DNA of 48,921 nucleotides from Deltaproteobacteria bacterium. Lineage in GTDB: Bacteria > Myxococcota_A > Bradymonadia > REDH01. The translations under genes and the position numbers were made by a program. Within the stretch, counting starts at the first letter, position 1; each line of letters opens with the position of its first letter. Positions 8,036-19,000 of the stretch are shown here, piece by piece. Below the pieces are notes generated by a model, which saw nothing but the letters and a program-made list of their open reading frames with translations, had not been told where the DNA came from and searched no databases. The stretch covers positions 1 through 48,921 of the forward strand of contig REDH01000115.1 of the NCBI GenBank assembly GCA_007693585.1, read 5' to 3'.

Positions 8036-9645
8036 CGGGGGTTCTCGTCGTCGAGCAGCTCGGCTGCGCGGCGCAGGAGGTCGTCGGGGAGGTCGAAGGC
8101 GGCGGCGATGCGGAGGGCGTCGTGTCCGGCGCCGTCCCCGCGCTCGGGGAGGAGGGTGAAGTCCATGATCCGCTGGAGCGCTTCCTCGCGGCCGTGTCGG
8201 GCGACGAGTGCGCGGAGGTCGTCGGCCTCGAGGGCGTCGAGTCCGGCGACGCGCAGGGTGGGGAGGGGTTGGTCGGACCGCAAGCGGGGGAAGTGGGTGG
8301 CGAGGAGGGTGGTGTGTGGTGAGTGGTGGAGGTGGTCGGCGATGGCGCGGGCGAGGGCGGCGCCTTCGGCGGGGTTCGTGGCGCTGCCGGGCTCGTCGAG
8401 GAGCAGGAGTGCTGTACCCGGCTGGCGGAGGGCCTGGGCGAGGGCGTCCATTTCGGCACCGAAGCGGGAGAGTCCGGAGCGGAGGGAGCCGGTGGTTCCG
8501 CCGACCCAGGCGATGCGGTCGACGGGTCGGAGCTCGACCTGGGCGGCGGGGGTGGGCCAGGCCATCTGTCCGAGCCACTGGAGGGTGGCGGCGAGGGTGA
8601 GGGTCTGGGTTTTCCCGCCCATGTTGGGGCCGACGAGGAGCGTGGTGCCGGGCGGGAGGGTGAGGGACACGGGCTGGATCCGGATGCCCTGGGTGGAGAG
8701 GCGCTGCTCCACGGCGGGGAGGCGTCCGTCGCGGATCCGGAGTTGGTCGCCGAAGGAGGGCCAGCAGCCGTCCCATCGTCGGCGGAGTTGCACGAGGGCG
8801 AGGTCGAGGTCGAGTCCGGCGGTGAAGGCCAGGGCCTTCTCGAGGTCACCGTGGTGCCTGCGGAGGGGGTCGGCGAGGAGCAGCCGCACGCGGGCCTCGA
8901 CGGCGGCCAGGCGAGTGCGTGCCACATCTTCCTCGCGCTCGAGGTCGCGGGTTTCGGGCGGGGGGACGAGGGAGAAGAGATGCTCCCAGCGGGAGGCGTG
9001 GAGCCGTTCCAGTCTCGGGTCATCGAGGGCCTGGTCGACGCGGGGGTCTCCGTCGGGGAGGGCGATCTGCCGCTGGGCGGAGACCCGGGCGGCGTAGTCC
9101 GTCTCGATGTCGTCGCGCAGGGCGGTGAGGGCATCCACGCGGGCTCGGGAGGCGTTTCGGAGCTGATTGCGGGCGTGGGCGAGGTCGGGGTGGTGTTCGT
9201 CGCGCAGGCGGAATCGCCAGGAGTGGGTTGCGCCCGCATGGAGGAGATCGAGCCACGCGCGGCCGTCGTGCTCGGGGGCGAGGCGCAGGAGGGTGGGGCA
9301 GTTCCGGAGCGCGTGGCGGACCTCGAGCTGGGCGCGGAGGAGGGCGTTGATGGCGAAGAGGGTCGCCTCGGACGGGGGGCCGGGATCCAGGAGTGCGTCG
9401 AGGGCGGGCCTGGGATCGCCGAGCTGCTGGAGGACTGGTTCGAGCGCAGGCTCGAGTGCGGGGTCGTCCAGGAGAGCGTTCTCGAGGGCGCGGAGGTGCT
9501 CCACCCGCTGGTGGGCCTGCGTGTGCCGATCGGGTGCGAATGGGGCTGCGGTGTCGCGCAGCCTCTGTCCTGCGGGGGAGCGGGGCAGTGGAGCTCGTCG
9601 CAGGGAGGCGAGGTCGACCTGTCGGGCGGTGTGTTCGTCGAGCAC
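8032..9645 (-). CDS. kamC: Lysine 5,6-aminomutase reactivase ATPase (MutS-like)
   Basis: 537 aa. The C-terminal half is a MutS-type ATPase with Walker A GPNMGGKT (339-346) and a Walker B region LLLLDEPGSATNP (413-425). There is no mismatch-recognition domain. In kam operons this MutS relative is the ATPase that, with KamB, is thought to exchange damaged cobalamin. Residues 40-310 are helical and partly coiled coil. I chose the GTG at 9645, 9 nt after the kamB stop, because the sequence before it is Pro/Arg-rich. No clear ribosome binding site is seen, and a CTG overlapping the kamB stop is an alternative. The much longer open frame reaching 10884 is a high-GC artefact. Confidence 0.85.
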   Translation of the reverse strand: MLDEHTARQVDLASLRRAPLPRSPAGQRLRDTAAPFAPDRHTQAHQRVEHLRALENALLDDPALEPALEPVLQQLGDPRPALDALLDPGPPSEATLFAINALLRAQLEVRHALRNCPTLLRLAPEHDGRAWLDLLHAGATHSWRFRLRDEHHPDLAHARNQLRNASRARVDALTALRDDIETDYAARVSAQRQIALPDGDPRVDQALDDPRLERLHASRWEHLFSLVPPPETRDLEREEDVARTRLAAVEARVRLLLADPLRRHHGDLEKALAFTAGLDLDLALVQLRRRWDGCWPSFGDQLRIRDGRLPAVEQRLSTQGIRIQPVSLTLPPGTTLLVGPNMGGKTQTLTLAATLQWLGQMAWPTPAAQVELRPVDRIAWVGGTTGSLRSGLSRFGAEMDALAQALRQPGTALLLLDEPGSATNPAEGAALARAIADHLHHSPHTTLLATHFPRLRSDQPLPTLRVAGLDALEADDLRALVARHGREEALQRIMDFTLLPERGDGAGHDALRIAAAFDLPDDLLRRAAELLDDENPR

Positions 9646-9653
9646 GGGAGGGT

Positions 9654-10703
9654 TCAGGCGGTAGGGGGGAGGTGCAGCCCGGTGCGTACGTCGAGGATCG
9701 GGAGGTCCGGGAGGGCCTCCTGCAGGGCGTGGGCGAGTGGGGTTGACTCGAGGTGGACCCCGCCGGGTGCGACGGGGTTGAGGGACAGGCCGAGGACGCG
9801 GATGGTGCGCTGTACGGTGAGCTCGATCCCGCGGCGGGAGAGTCGTCGCAGGTCTCCGGGTCGCAGGAGGGCGTGGGTGGCGTCGGGGAGGACGAGCGGG
9901 GTGTGGCGGAGCCCGGCCGCGAGGAGGTGATCGGCGCCGCGGGGGGTGAGGGCACCGGGCACGATGATGGCATCGGGTCGGTGCTGGCGCAGGAGGTGGG
10001 CGAGCTGGGGGAGGGGTCGCAGGAGGGTTTCCGCCTCGAGTGGGGTGGTGCCCTCGTCGTGGAGGACGAGGATGCGGTGTTCGGGGTCGCGGGGCAGGCG
10101 CGCGACGAGTGCGGGCGTGGCTGCGGGGAGCCGCATGCGGTCGACGAGGTCGCGGGTGCACCGGGCGACCTCCTGCGGTGTGCTCCCGGCGACGGCGCCG
10201 GTGGCGAGGAGCACGCCATCGGTGAGGGTGGGTTCTGCCGCGATGAGCCGATCGAAGGCGCCGTCGATCAGGATGCGCGAGGCGCCGAGGGCGTGCATTC
10301 TCGCCGTGAGGTGATGGAGGTCGGCCCGGTGTCGGACGCCGGCGAGCAGGAGCTCGCCCGGGAGGTGAACCCGGGCGAGGAAGAGTCGTCCCATGGGGGT
10401 GGTGATGCCGGTGTCCTCGAGGAGGTCGAGCCTTGCGGTGGAGCGCCCGACGGCCTGCTCGGCGGTGGCGCAGATCGTTCCGGCATGCACCTGGATGGCC
10501 GGCTTTGCCGCTCCGGAGAACGCGTCGTGACGCTCGCCGTCGACGCCGACCGAGAGGAGCCCGGGAGGCGGGCTTCCGGCTCGGTCGAGGGCGTCGAGCA
10601 GCGCGCAGAGCGTGGTGGTCTTGCCGGCGTTCTTGGCCACGCCGACGACCGCGACCCGGGCGGCTCCGTGGCGGAGGTCGAACACGTCCAGCAGGTCGGT
10701 CAT
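9654..10703 (-). CDS. kamB: Lysine 5,6-aminomutase reactivase subunit KamB
   Basis: 349 aa. A P-loop GVAKNAGKTTT lies at about 21-31. Downstream blocks (ILIDGAFDRL, DGVLLATGAVAGST) resemble dethiobiotin-synthase/Mrp-like P-loop NTPases. Genes of this type precede kamC in lysine-fermentation operons and are named as a reactivase subunit. The function follows from that context and was not tested. I chose ATG 10703 (MTDLLDVFDLRHG) because the upstream extension is low-complexity and spans the large palindrome at 10724-10767. It is the first gene of the kamBCDE operon. Confidence 0.82.
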   Translation of the reverse strand: MTDLLDVFDLRHGAARVAVVGVAKNAGKTTTLCALLDALDRAGSPPPGLLSVGVDGERHDAFSGAAKPAIQVHAGTICATAEQAVGRSTARLDLLEDTGITTPMGRLFLARVHLPGELLLAGVRHRADLHHLTARMHALGASRILIDGAFDRLIAAEPTLTDGVLLATGAVAGSTPQEVARCTRDLVDRMRLPAATPALVARLPRDPEHRILVLHDEGTTPLEAETLLRPLPQLAHLLRQHRPDAIIVPGALTPRGADHLLAAGLRHTPLVLPDATHALLRPGDLRRLSRRGIELTVQRTIRVLGLSLNPVAPGGVHLESTPLAHALQEALPDLPILDVRTGLHLPPTA

Positions 10704-10723
10704 TCGCGGTATCCACGCGCGGG

Positions 10724-10767
10724 TGCAGGGAGAGGGCGCGGCCGCGCGGCCGCGCCCTCTCCCTGCA
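10724..10767. repeat. 44-bp perfect palindrome upstream of kamB
   Basis: The left arm TGCAGGGAGAGGGCGCGGCC is followed by GCGC and then the exact reverse complement. The whole 44 bases read the same on both strands. It ends 20 bp before the kamB ATG, so it lies in the operon leader or promoter. It could be an operator, an attenuating hairpin or a terminator without a U-tract. Confidence 0.9.
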
Positions 10768-10932
10768 GCATGCGGGGACTCCGTGCAAGGCGCGAGCAGC
10801 CGGGAATGGACGGAGGCGCGGCCGGGTTGTTCCCGGTGCACGAGCGCGCTCGGGTGATGGGGTTCGAGGTCCGAGGTCCGACATGAACCTCCGAATCAGT
10901 TCACGTCGATGTCACGAGAAGACGCAAAGGAC

Positions 10933-10961
10933 TTGACGCAGCGAATCATGGAGAGTAGACA
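10933..10961 (+). promoter_or_regulatory. Promoter-like site for a possible small RNA
   Basis: TTGACG (10933-10938, 5/6 to the -35 consensus), a 17-nt spacer and TAGACA (10956-10961) on the + strand. The predicted start, near 10968, falls about 215 nt before the hairpin plus T-run at 11181-11219. Confidence 0.4.
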
Positions 10962-10967
10962 CTCACC

Positions 10968-11219
10968 TCAGTGAATGACACTGTGACGTGCCTCGGCGGA
11001 GACTCCACCAATCCCCCACGCTTGCAAACGTCAGCTTCGTGTCCACCTTTCATCTACAGTTGGCTCCCACGGGCCAGGTTCGAACCGGTCGCCAATCCCT
11101 CCAGAACTTCTTCCGAACATCCCCTCACGTGGTCCTTCCACAACAACTCCCATAGTTCCTTCCGCGACCCGTTCGAACACTGCATGGCGACCCACCTCGG
11201 GTCGCCATGCAACCTTTTT
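10968..11219 (+). ncRNA. Candidate small RNA of about 250 nt
   Basis: This span is bounded by a promoter-like site on the left and an intrinsic-terminator-like hairpin on the right, both on the + strand. Its GC is lower than the flanks and no protein is convincing. The 5' end could form the hairpin CAGTG-AATGA-CACTG (10969-10983). I could not match it to tmRNA, RNase P, SRP or 6S RNA signatures, nor to a cobalamin riboswitch on either strand. A 77-codon frame on the - strand (11054-11287) looks somewhat protein-like and is the main alternative. Confidence 0.35.
11181..11219 (+). terminator. Rho-independent terminator-like hairpin
   Basis: A perfect 13-bp stem, TGCATGGCGACCC / GGGTCGCCATGCA, with a 5-nt loop (ACCTC), followed by acctttttg. 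The T-run lies on the + strand side, so it would end a rightward transcript, whereas kamB and tgt are both leftward. Confidence 0.65.
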
Positions 11220-11369
11220 GCCTGCACTGTGCGGGTGGCGGCAGCGCGGAGAGTCCCGCGGCGCGGGCGGATCGGCGTGCGATCCACCCGCGCGAGGGCT
11301 TCCTCCCGCGGCGCAGGTCCGGGGTCGGATCAGTGGGCACCCGGACGTTCGTCCCGCGTTCCTGGCGCT

Positions 11370-11407
11370 GATGTGTGCGCATGTACACATCGTTGCGCCC
11401 GCGCAAC
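11370..11407. repeat. Two adjacent small hairpins
   Basis: GATGTGT / ACACATC (11370-11376 and 11385-11391, 8-nt loop) is followed immediately by GTTGCG / CGCAAC (11392-11397 and 11402-11407, 4-nt loop). Function unknown. Confidence 0.5.
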
Positions 11408-11491
11408 ATATCGTTTCACCTGTCGCGTGTCGGTCGTCGTGTGTCTTTGTGTGCGCCTGTGCCGCCGCGTGCGACGTTGTCCTACATGCAC

Positions 11492-11521
11492 TCCCCCCCG
11501 GTGGTGTGGCACCGGGGGGGA
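11492..11521. terminator. Strong hairpin just downstream of tgt
   Basis: A perfect 12-bp stem, TCCCCCCCGGTG / CACCGGGGGGGA, with a 6-nt loop. It lies 13 bp beyond the tgt stop, a position expected for a tgt terminator, but no T-run follows on the - strand. Confidence 0.5.
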
Positions 11522-11534
11522 CGCAGCGGTTTCG

Positions 11535-12938
11535 TCATCGTTTTCCGCGCTGGCGCTTCCGTCGTCCCTGGCGTGATCCGGCTCCGGCGGCGCGGGTGTT
11601 CCGGTCTCGCGTCCGGGGGGTGTCGGCGTGTGCCCCGGGTGACTCCGCGGCGTCTGCGGGGGTTCTTGACCTGCTCTGGCTCGTGCGGTCCTCGTTGAAG
11701 GTGCCGGACCAGCGGTTGTCGGCGGCGCCTGTGCCGTCGGCGGGTCCACGGCCCTGCCGGACCCACTCCGCGGCGACGCCGACGTCGAAGGAGTGGAAGA
11801 GGCCGCCGTCGTAGTCCTCGCGGCGCCGCTGGCGGTCGTTCTCGATGTAGTCGGATTCGAAGGTGCGGCAGAACGCTGCGTAGCGATCCTCGGCGATGGC
11901 GGAGCGGATGTCGCGCATGAGGTCGTGGTAGAAGTGCACGTTGTGGAGGGTGCACATCATGGTGCCGAGGATTTCGTCGGAGCGGATGCAGTGCTGGAGG
12001 TAGGCGCGGGAGAAGTTCCTGCAGGCGTAGCACTGGCAGGAGGGGTCGATGGGGTAGTGGTCGTTGCGGTACCTTCGGTCGGTGATGCGGAGTCGTCCGT
12101 GGCGGGTGAAGCAGGTCCCGGACCGTCCGTAGCGGGTGGGGATGACGCAGTCGAACATGTCCATGCCACGTCCGACGGCTCCTACGATGTCCTCGGGGAG
12201 CCCGACGCCCATGAGGTAGCGGGGGCGGTCCGTGGGGAGGAAGGGTTCGGCGCCGTCGACGGCCTGCATCATGAGGCTGTGGCCTTCGCCGACGGACACG
12301 CCTCCGATGGCGTATCCGGGCTGGTCGCGCTCGATGGTACGGAGGGCGGATTCACGGCGGAGGGGGTCGAAGGTGGAGCCCTGGACGATGGGGAAGAGGT
12401 TCTGGTCCTCGCGGTGGTGTGCGGCGATGCAGCGGTCGAGCCAGCGCAGGGTGCGTTCCATGGCCTGTCGGGCGTAGTCCTCGGGGCAGGGCCAGGGGGC
12501 ACATTCGTCGAAGGCCATGATGATGTCGGCGCCGAGGTCCATCTGGACCTGCATGGACCACTCGGGGGTGGCGACGATGGGTTTGGCGCCCTTCCGGAAC
12601 TCGAAGACGACGCCGTTCTCGGAGAGCTCCCTTCGGGGGAGGCTGAAGACCTGGAATCCTCCGGAGTCGGTGAGGATGGGCCAGGGCATGGCCATGAAGC
12701 GGTGGAGTCCGCCGGCCTTGTGGACGAGCTTCTCGCCGGGCTGGATGTGGAGGTGATAGGTGTTGGCGAGGCTGATGGTGGTCCCGGCCTCGGCGAGGTC
12801 ACGGGGCATCATGCCCTTGACGGTGGCGGCGGTGCCGACGGGCATGAAGACAGGGGTCTCGATGGTGCCCCGCTCGAGGGTGATGCGTCCTCGGCGTGCG
12901 CGTCCATCCTGATGGAGCAGTTCGTACTTCAGGCTCAC
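11535..12938 (-). CDS. tgt: tRNA-guanine transglycosylase (queuosine pathway)
   Basis: 467 aa. It exchanges guanine 34 for preQ1 in tRNAs with GUN anticodons. Family blocks are clear: TPVFMPVGTAATVKGM, ILTDSGGFQVFSL (catalytic Asp), FDECAPWPC, GYAIGGVSVGEG, YLMGVGLPEDI and MFDCVIPTR (nucleophile Asp). The zinc site is CQCYAC plus a later Cys and the His of TLHNVHFYHD. I chose GTG 12938 because the next residues, SLKYELLHQDGRARRG, match the usual Tgt N terminus. The enzyme normally ends near 375-385 residues; here about 70 extra basic, Ser/Arg-rich residues follow FDVGVAAEW. The gene diverges from acnA. Confidence 0.93.
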   Translation of the reverse strand: MSLKYELLHQDGRARRGRITLERGTIETPVFMPVGTAATVKGMMPRDLAEAGTTISLANTYHLHIQPGEKLVHKAGGLHRFMAMPWPILTDSGGFQVFSLPRRELSENGVVFEFRKGAKPIVATPEWSMQVQMDLGADIIMAFDECAPWPCPEDYARQAMERTLRWLDRCIAAHHREDQNLFPIVQGSTFDPLRRESALRTIERDQPGYAIGGVSVGEGHSLMMQAVDGAEPFLPTDRPRYLMGVGLPEDIVGAVGRGMDMFDCVIPTRYGRSGTCFTRHGRLRITDRRYRNDHYPIDPSCQCYACRNFSRAYLQHCIRSDEILGTMMCTLHNVHFYHDLMRDIRSAIAEDRYAAFCRTFESDYIENDRQRRREDYDGGLFHSFDVGVAAEWVRQGRGPADGTGAADNRWSGTFNEDRTSQSRSRTPADAAESPGAHADTPRTRDRNTRAAGAGSRQGRRKRQRGKR

Positions 12939-13057
12939 GGGGAGGGGCCTCTGGCGGTTGCGAAATCGGGCGGTGGGGCGTAAGGACCGGGCGGCCAACC
13001 GGAGCGGCGGTCGCGTGCAGGTGCGACGGCGGCTCGCGCGCACGCAAATCCCCCAGC

Positions 13058-13082
13058 CCCGCAGGGCGGCAGTCCCTGCGGG
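13058..13082 (+). promoter_or_regulatory. Leader hairpin just upstream of the aconitase ribosome binding site
   Basis: A perfect 9-bp stem, CCCGCAGGG / CCCTGCGGG, closes the 7-nt loop CGGCAGT. It ends 9 nt before GGAGAAGGG, the apparent Shine-Dalgarno of acnA. It may influence translation or serve as a protein-binding site. Confidence 0.5.
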
Positions 13083-13101
13083 TACTTGAATGGAGAAGGG
13101 A

Positions 13102-15825
<2,724 letters not shown>

Positions 15826-15864
15826 GCACCTCGGCGCGGCCCGTTCGCGCCTCGCGTTCCTCGT

Positions 15865-15896
15865 GCGCCCCGATCGGCCCCTGCCGCTCGGGGCGC
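15865..15896. terminator. Hairpin after acnA
   Basis: A perfect 9-bp inverted repeat, GCGCCCCGA / TCGGGGCGC, with a 14-nt loop, 40 bp after the acnA stop. No T-run follows. Confidence 0.35.
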
Positions 15897-16058
15897 GTCG
15901 CGTCTGGGGGCGCCTCAGGCCTTTCCACGAGCCCAGTCGTGTGTCGTGGCCGCACTGCCTGGCGGCGGCAGGGCGCTGGTCCACGTGTCCCGAAGACGAT
16001 ACGGTACGCCCGTGCTCCGCCCGCCACGAGCTCCCGCTCCCCTCGCGTCCCGTCGCCC

Positions 16059-19000
16059 ATGAAGCTGCACCGGCTCGGCCTCACCAACCTCAACAGCCTC
16101 CGCGGCACCCACGCGATCGACTTCGACCGGGACCTCGGGGATGCTCCGCTCTTTCTCATCCACGGCCCTACCGGCGCGGGCAAGTCCACCCTCATGGACG
16201 CCGTCTCCCTCGCCCTCTTCGCGTGCACCCCCCGCCTGGACAACTACAGTGCGTCGCGGACCGACAGCCCGTCCGTCGATGACGGGCGTCTCGTGATGAG
16301 CCGCGGGACGGCGGTCGCCGAGGCCTCGCTCGTGTTCAGCCGGCTGACCCGCGAGGGCCGCCGCTACTTCCATGCCCGCTGGAGCGCGCGTCGGGCCCAC
16401 GGTCGCCCCGACGGCAACCTGCAGGCGGTGCAGCGGTCCATCGAGGAGCTGTGCAGCGAAGACCCCGAGGACATCCTGACCGGGGAGAACGCGCTGCGCT
16501 ACGACGGGACCTCTCGCGGTCAGGCCGAGGAGGCGTTCGCCGAGGCGCGTGGCGGCATGGGGGTCGAGGACTTCCGGCGGTCGATGCTCCTCGCCCAGGG
16601 GGAGTTCGCCCGCTTTCTGCGCGCCTCGCCGGCGGAGCGTGCGGGCATTCTGGAGCGCATCACCGAGACCGGGGCCTTTCGGGAGGTGGGCGCCCGCGCC
16701 CTGGAACGGTGGCGCCAGGAACGGGAGCGGGTGGCGGCCCTCGAGGCGGGACTGGAGGTTCTCCGCGGGCTGGATGCGCAGGAGCGGGCCGCGCTCGAGG
16801 AATCGCGCCATGAGGCCGCCGCCCGGCACACCGCGCTGCGCACTCTTGTCGACCCATTGCGGCGCGCCCTGGCGGCATTCGAGGCGCTGGAGGCCGAATG
16901 GCACCGCCTCCTCGAGCGGCGGGAGGCGGCCGCCGCCGCCCGCGCGGTGGTGGAGGCGAGCGCCCCTGACGCGGAACGGCTGGCGCAGCACGAGCGCACC
17001 CGGGAGGCCGCGGCCGTGCTCGCCCGTCGGGACGCCGCGGCGCGGGCCATCGAGGCGCTGACGCAGGAGCGGGCCGAGGCGTCGTCCGGGGTGGCTTCGG
17101 CCCGCGAGACGTGCGGCGCGCTGCGGGACGAGGAGCGGCGAGCCCGCGCGGTCCGCGACGCCCATCGCCTCGTGCTGGAGAAGGCCGGTCCGGTGCTCGA
17201 TGCCGCGGGGGCTCTCGACAACGTGCGCAGTCAGCTGGCCACGGAGCGCGTCGGTCGCGACGCGCTGCAGGAGCGGCGGGCCGGGCTCGAAGCGGATCTG
17301 CAGGGGCAGGAGAAGCAGGAGGCCACCGCGCGCGAGGCGGCCCGGCGGGCGCTGGCGGAGCTGCGGGCGCTGCTTGGGGAGGCGGGATCGTCGGAGGCGC
17401 TGGGCGAGCGGCTGACCGTGGAGCGGGATGCCGCCGAGGAGCGTGTTCGCGCGCTGGCGCAGGCGCGCGAACACGCCGAGCGCCGTCGGAAGCGGGTGGG
17501 CGAGGCCGAGGCGCTCGAGCTGGAGCGGCGGACGTGTCGGGAGCGTGTGGAGGAGCTGGAGGCCGAGCGCGAAGGACTGTCCGCCGAGGTCGAGGAGCGG
17601 CGCGAGGCGCTGGAGCGGGCCCGGCGGCGCGAGCGGGTGGCGGTGCTGGCCGCGGACTTCGTATCGCGGCGTGGCGAGCTGACGGCCGGGGAGCCGTGCC
17701 CGCTCTGCGGCAGCGAGGCGCATCCCTGGGCCGAGCGGACGGACGAGGCGGAGGTGGCGGCGGAGCGGGCGGAGGCGGAGGCGGTTCGGCGGTCGCTGGA
17801 GGAGGAGGTCCGCGGGTGCGAGCGTCGGGTTGCGGCGTTGGGCGAGGAAGTGGCCGGGGCGCGCGGGCGGCTGACCGGGCTGGAGGAGCGGCTTCGGCGG
17901 TGCGCGGAGGAGGTGGCGGAGGCGGAGCGGGCGCTGGCACGGGCGTGGTCGGCGGCGGGGGGGACGGGGGAGTGGCGTGGGGAGGCGGCGGATGCGCTGG
18001 GCGCTGTGCTGAGCGGACGGCTCGAGGCGATCCGGGGGCGGAAGGAAGCGCTCGCGTCGGCGGAGAAGGGCTGGCGGGCGGCGGATGAGGCGGCGACGGT
18101 GGCGGCGAACGCGCTGCGGGAGGCGCGGCAGTCGGTGGAGGTGGTTGCGGCGAAGTGGACGGATGCGGGAGAGCGCGTCGCGTCGCTGGAGGCGAAGGAG
18201 GCGGCGGCGATGCGGGCGCTCTCCGCCGCGGAGTCGCGGGAGGGGTGGGCGCTCGGTGCGGAGGAGGTTGCGGTGGCTCGGGAGCGGCTCGGGAGGGAGG
18301 CCGCGCAGGCGGATGAGTCCTGGGCGGAGCGGAAGGAGGCGCTGGTGTCCGCGGAGGTCAGGCTGGCCTCGGTGCAGGAGAGGGTGGACGGGCTGGACCG
18401 GCAGCTTCGGCAGCGGCGCGAGGAGCACGGGGTGGCGGCGACGGAGCTCGCGGGGTGGCTGGAGCGTCTGGGCATGGACGAGGCTGGCGTGCGTGCGGCG
18501 TGGCTGTCTGCGGAGGAGGCGCGTCGGCTCGGGGGGGAGCTGGCGGCGCAGCGCCGTGCGGCGGACGAGGCGCGCGCGCTGTGGCGGGATGCGGAGGCGG
18601 GGATGGCGCGGTGTGCGCGGGAGGCACTCGGGTGCCTGGGGGAGGTGCGTTCGTGGCTTCTGGTCGCGGCGCCCGGCTGGGACGGGGCGGTTCCCTGGCC
18701 GGAGTCGCTGGAAGAGGAGGTGGTGGTGGGGGCGGAGCGGTGGCTCACGGTGCTCGGCGCGGAGGAGCCGGCTCCGGAGCAGGAGCCGGAGCGGGGGTGC
18801 GACGAGTGGCGGGACGAGGTGGGGGTGATCGGGTCCGCGCTCGGCGAGCGTCTGGCGGCGGTGGAGCCGCGGGTGGTGGACGCGCGGGATCGGGAGGTGG
18901 AGGCGCGGACGCGGCTGGCGGACGACGACCGGCTGGGGGAGGAGCGTCGGGCGAAGCGTGCGGCGCTGGAGGAGGAGCGGCTTCGGCTGGCGGTGTGGGA

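Larger units (their letters stand above)
10704..11534. other. Long noncoding, hairpin-rich gap between kamB and tgt
   Basis: 831 bp between the start of kamB and the stop of tgt, both on the - strand. I find no convincing protein gene. The part 10885-11220 has clearly lower GC than its surroundings. The gap holds a 44-bp palindrome, a promoter-like site, a strong hairpin followed by five T, and three more hairpins, listed separately. Confidence 0.7.

Noticed and set aside
10034-10160. A frameshift in kamB or kamC like that in tonB
   Set aside because: Both reading frames are continuous from start to stop with family motifs at the expected places.
8032-10884. kamC read as a 950-residue protein starting at 10884 behind GGAGG
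   Set aside because: The extra N terminus is Arg/Pro-rich, runs through kamB in another frame and crosses the palindrome. The GGAGG is only 3 nt from the ATG.
11054-11287. A 77-codon protein on the - strand with RKELWELLWKDHV
   Set aside because: Part of it looks protein-like, but it spans the terminator-like hairpin, has no ribosome binding site that I can see and matches no family. It is kept only as an alternative to the small RNA.
10704-11534. A cobalamin riboswitch for the B12-dependent kam operon
   Set aside because: I looked for the conserved B12 box and GCCACTG core on the - strand and did not find them.
10971-11576. A 201-codon + strand frame starting with GTG
   Set aside because: It runs through the hairpin and T-run and its composition changes abruptly. 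It is not a plausible protein.
13058-13082. A eukaryote-type iron-responsive element before aconitase
   Set aside because: The loop lacks the CAGTGN hexaloop and there is no bulged C in the stem. Only a plain hairpin can be supported.
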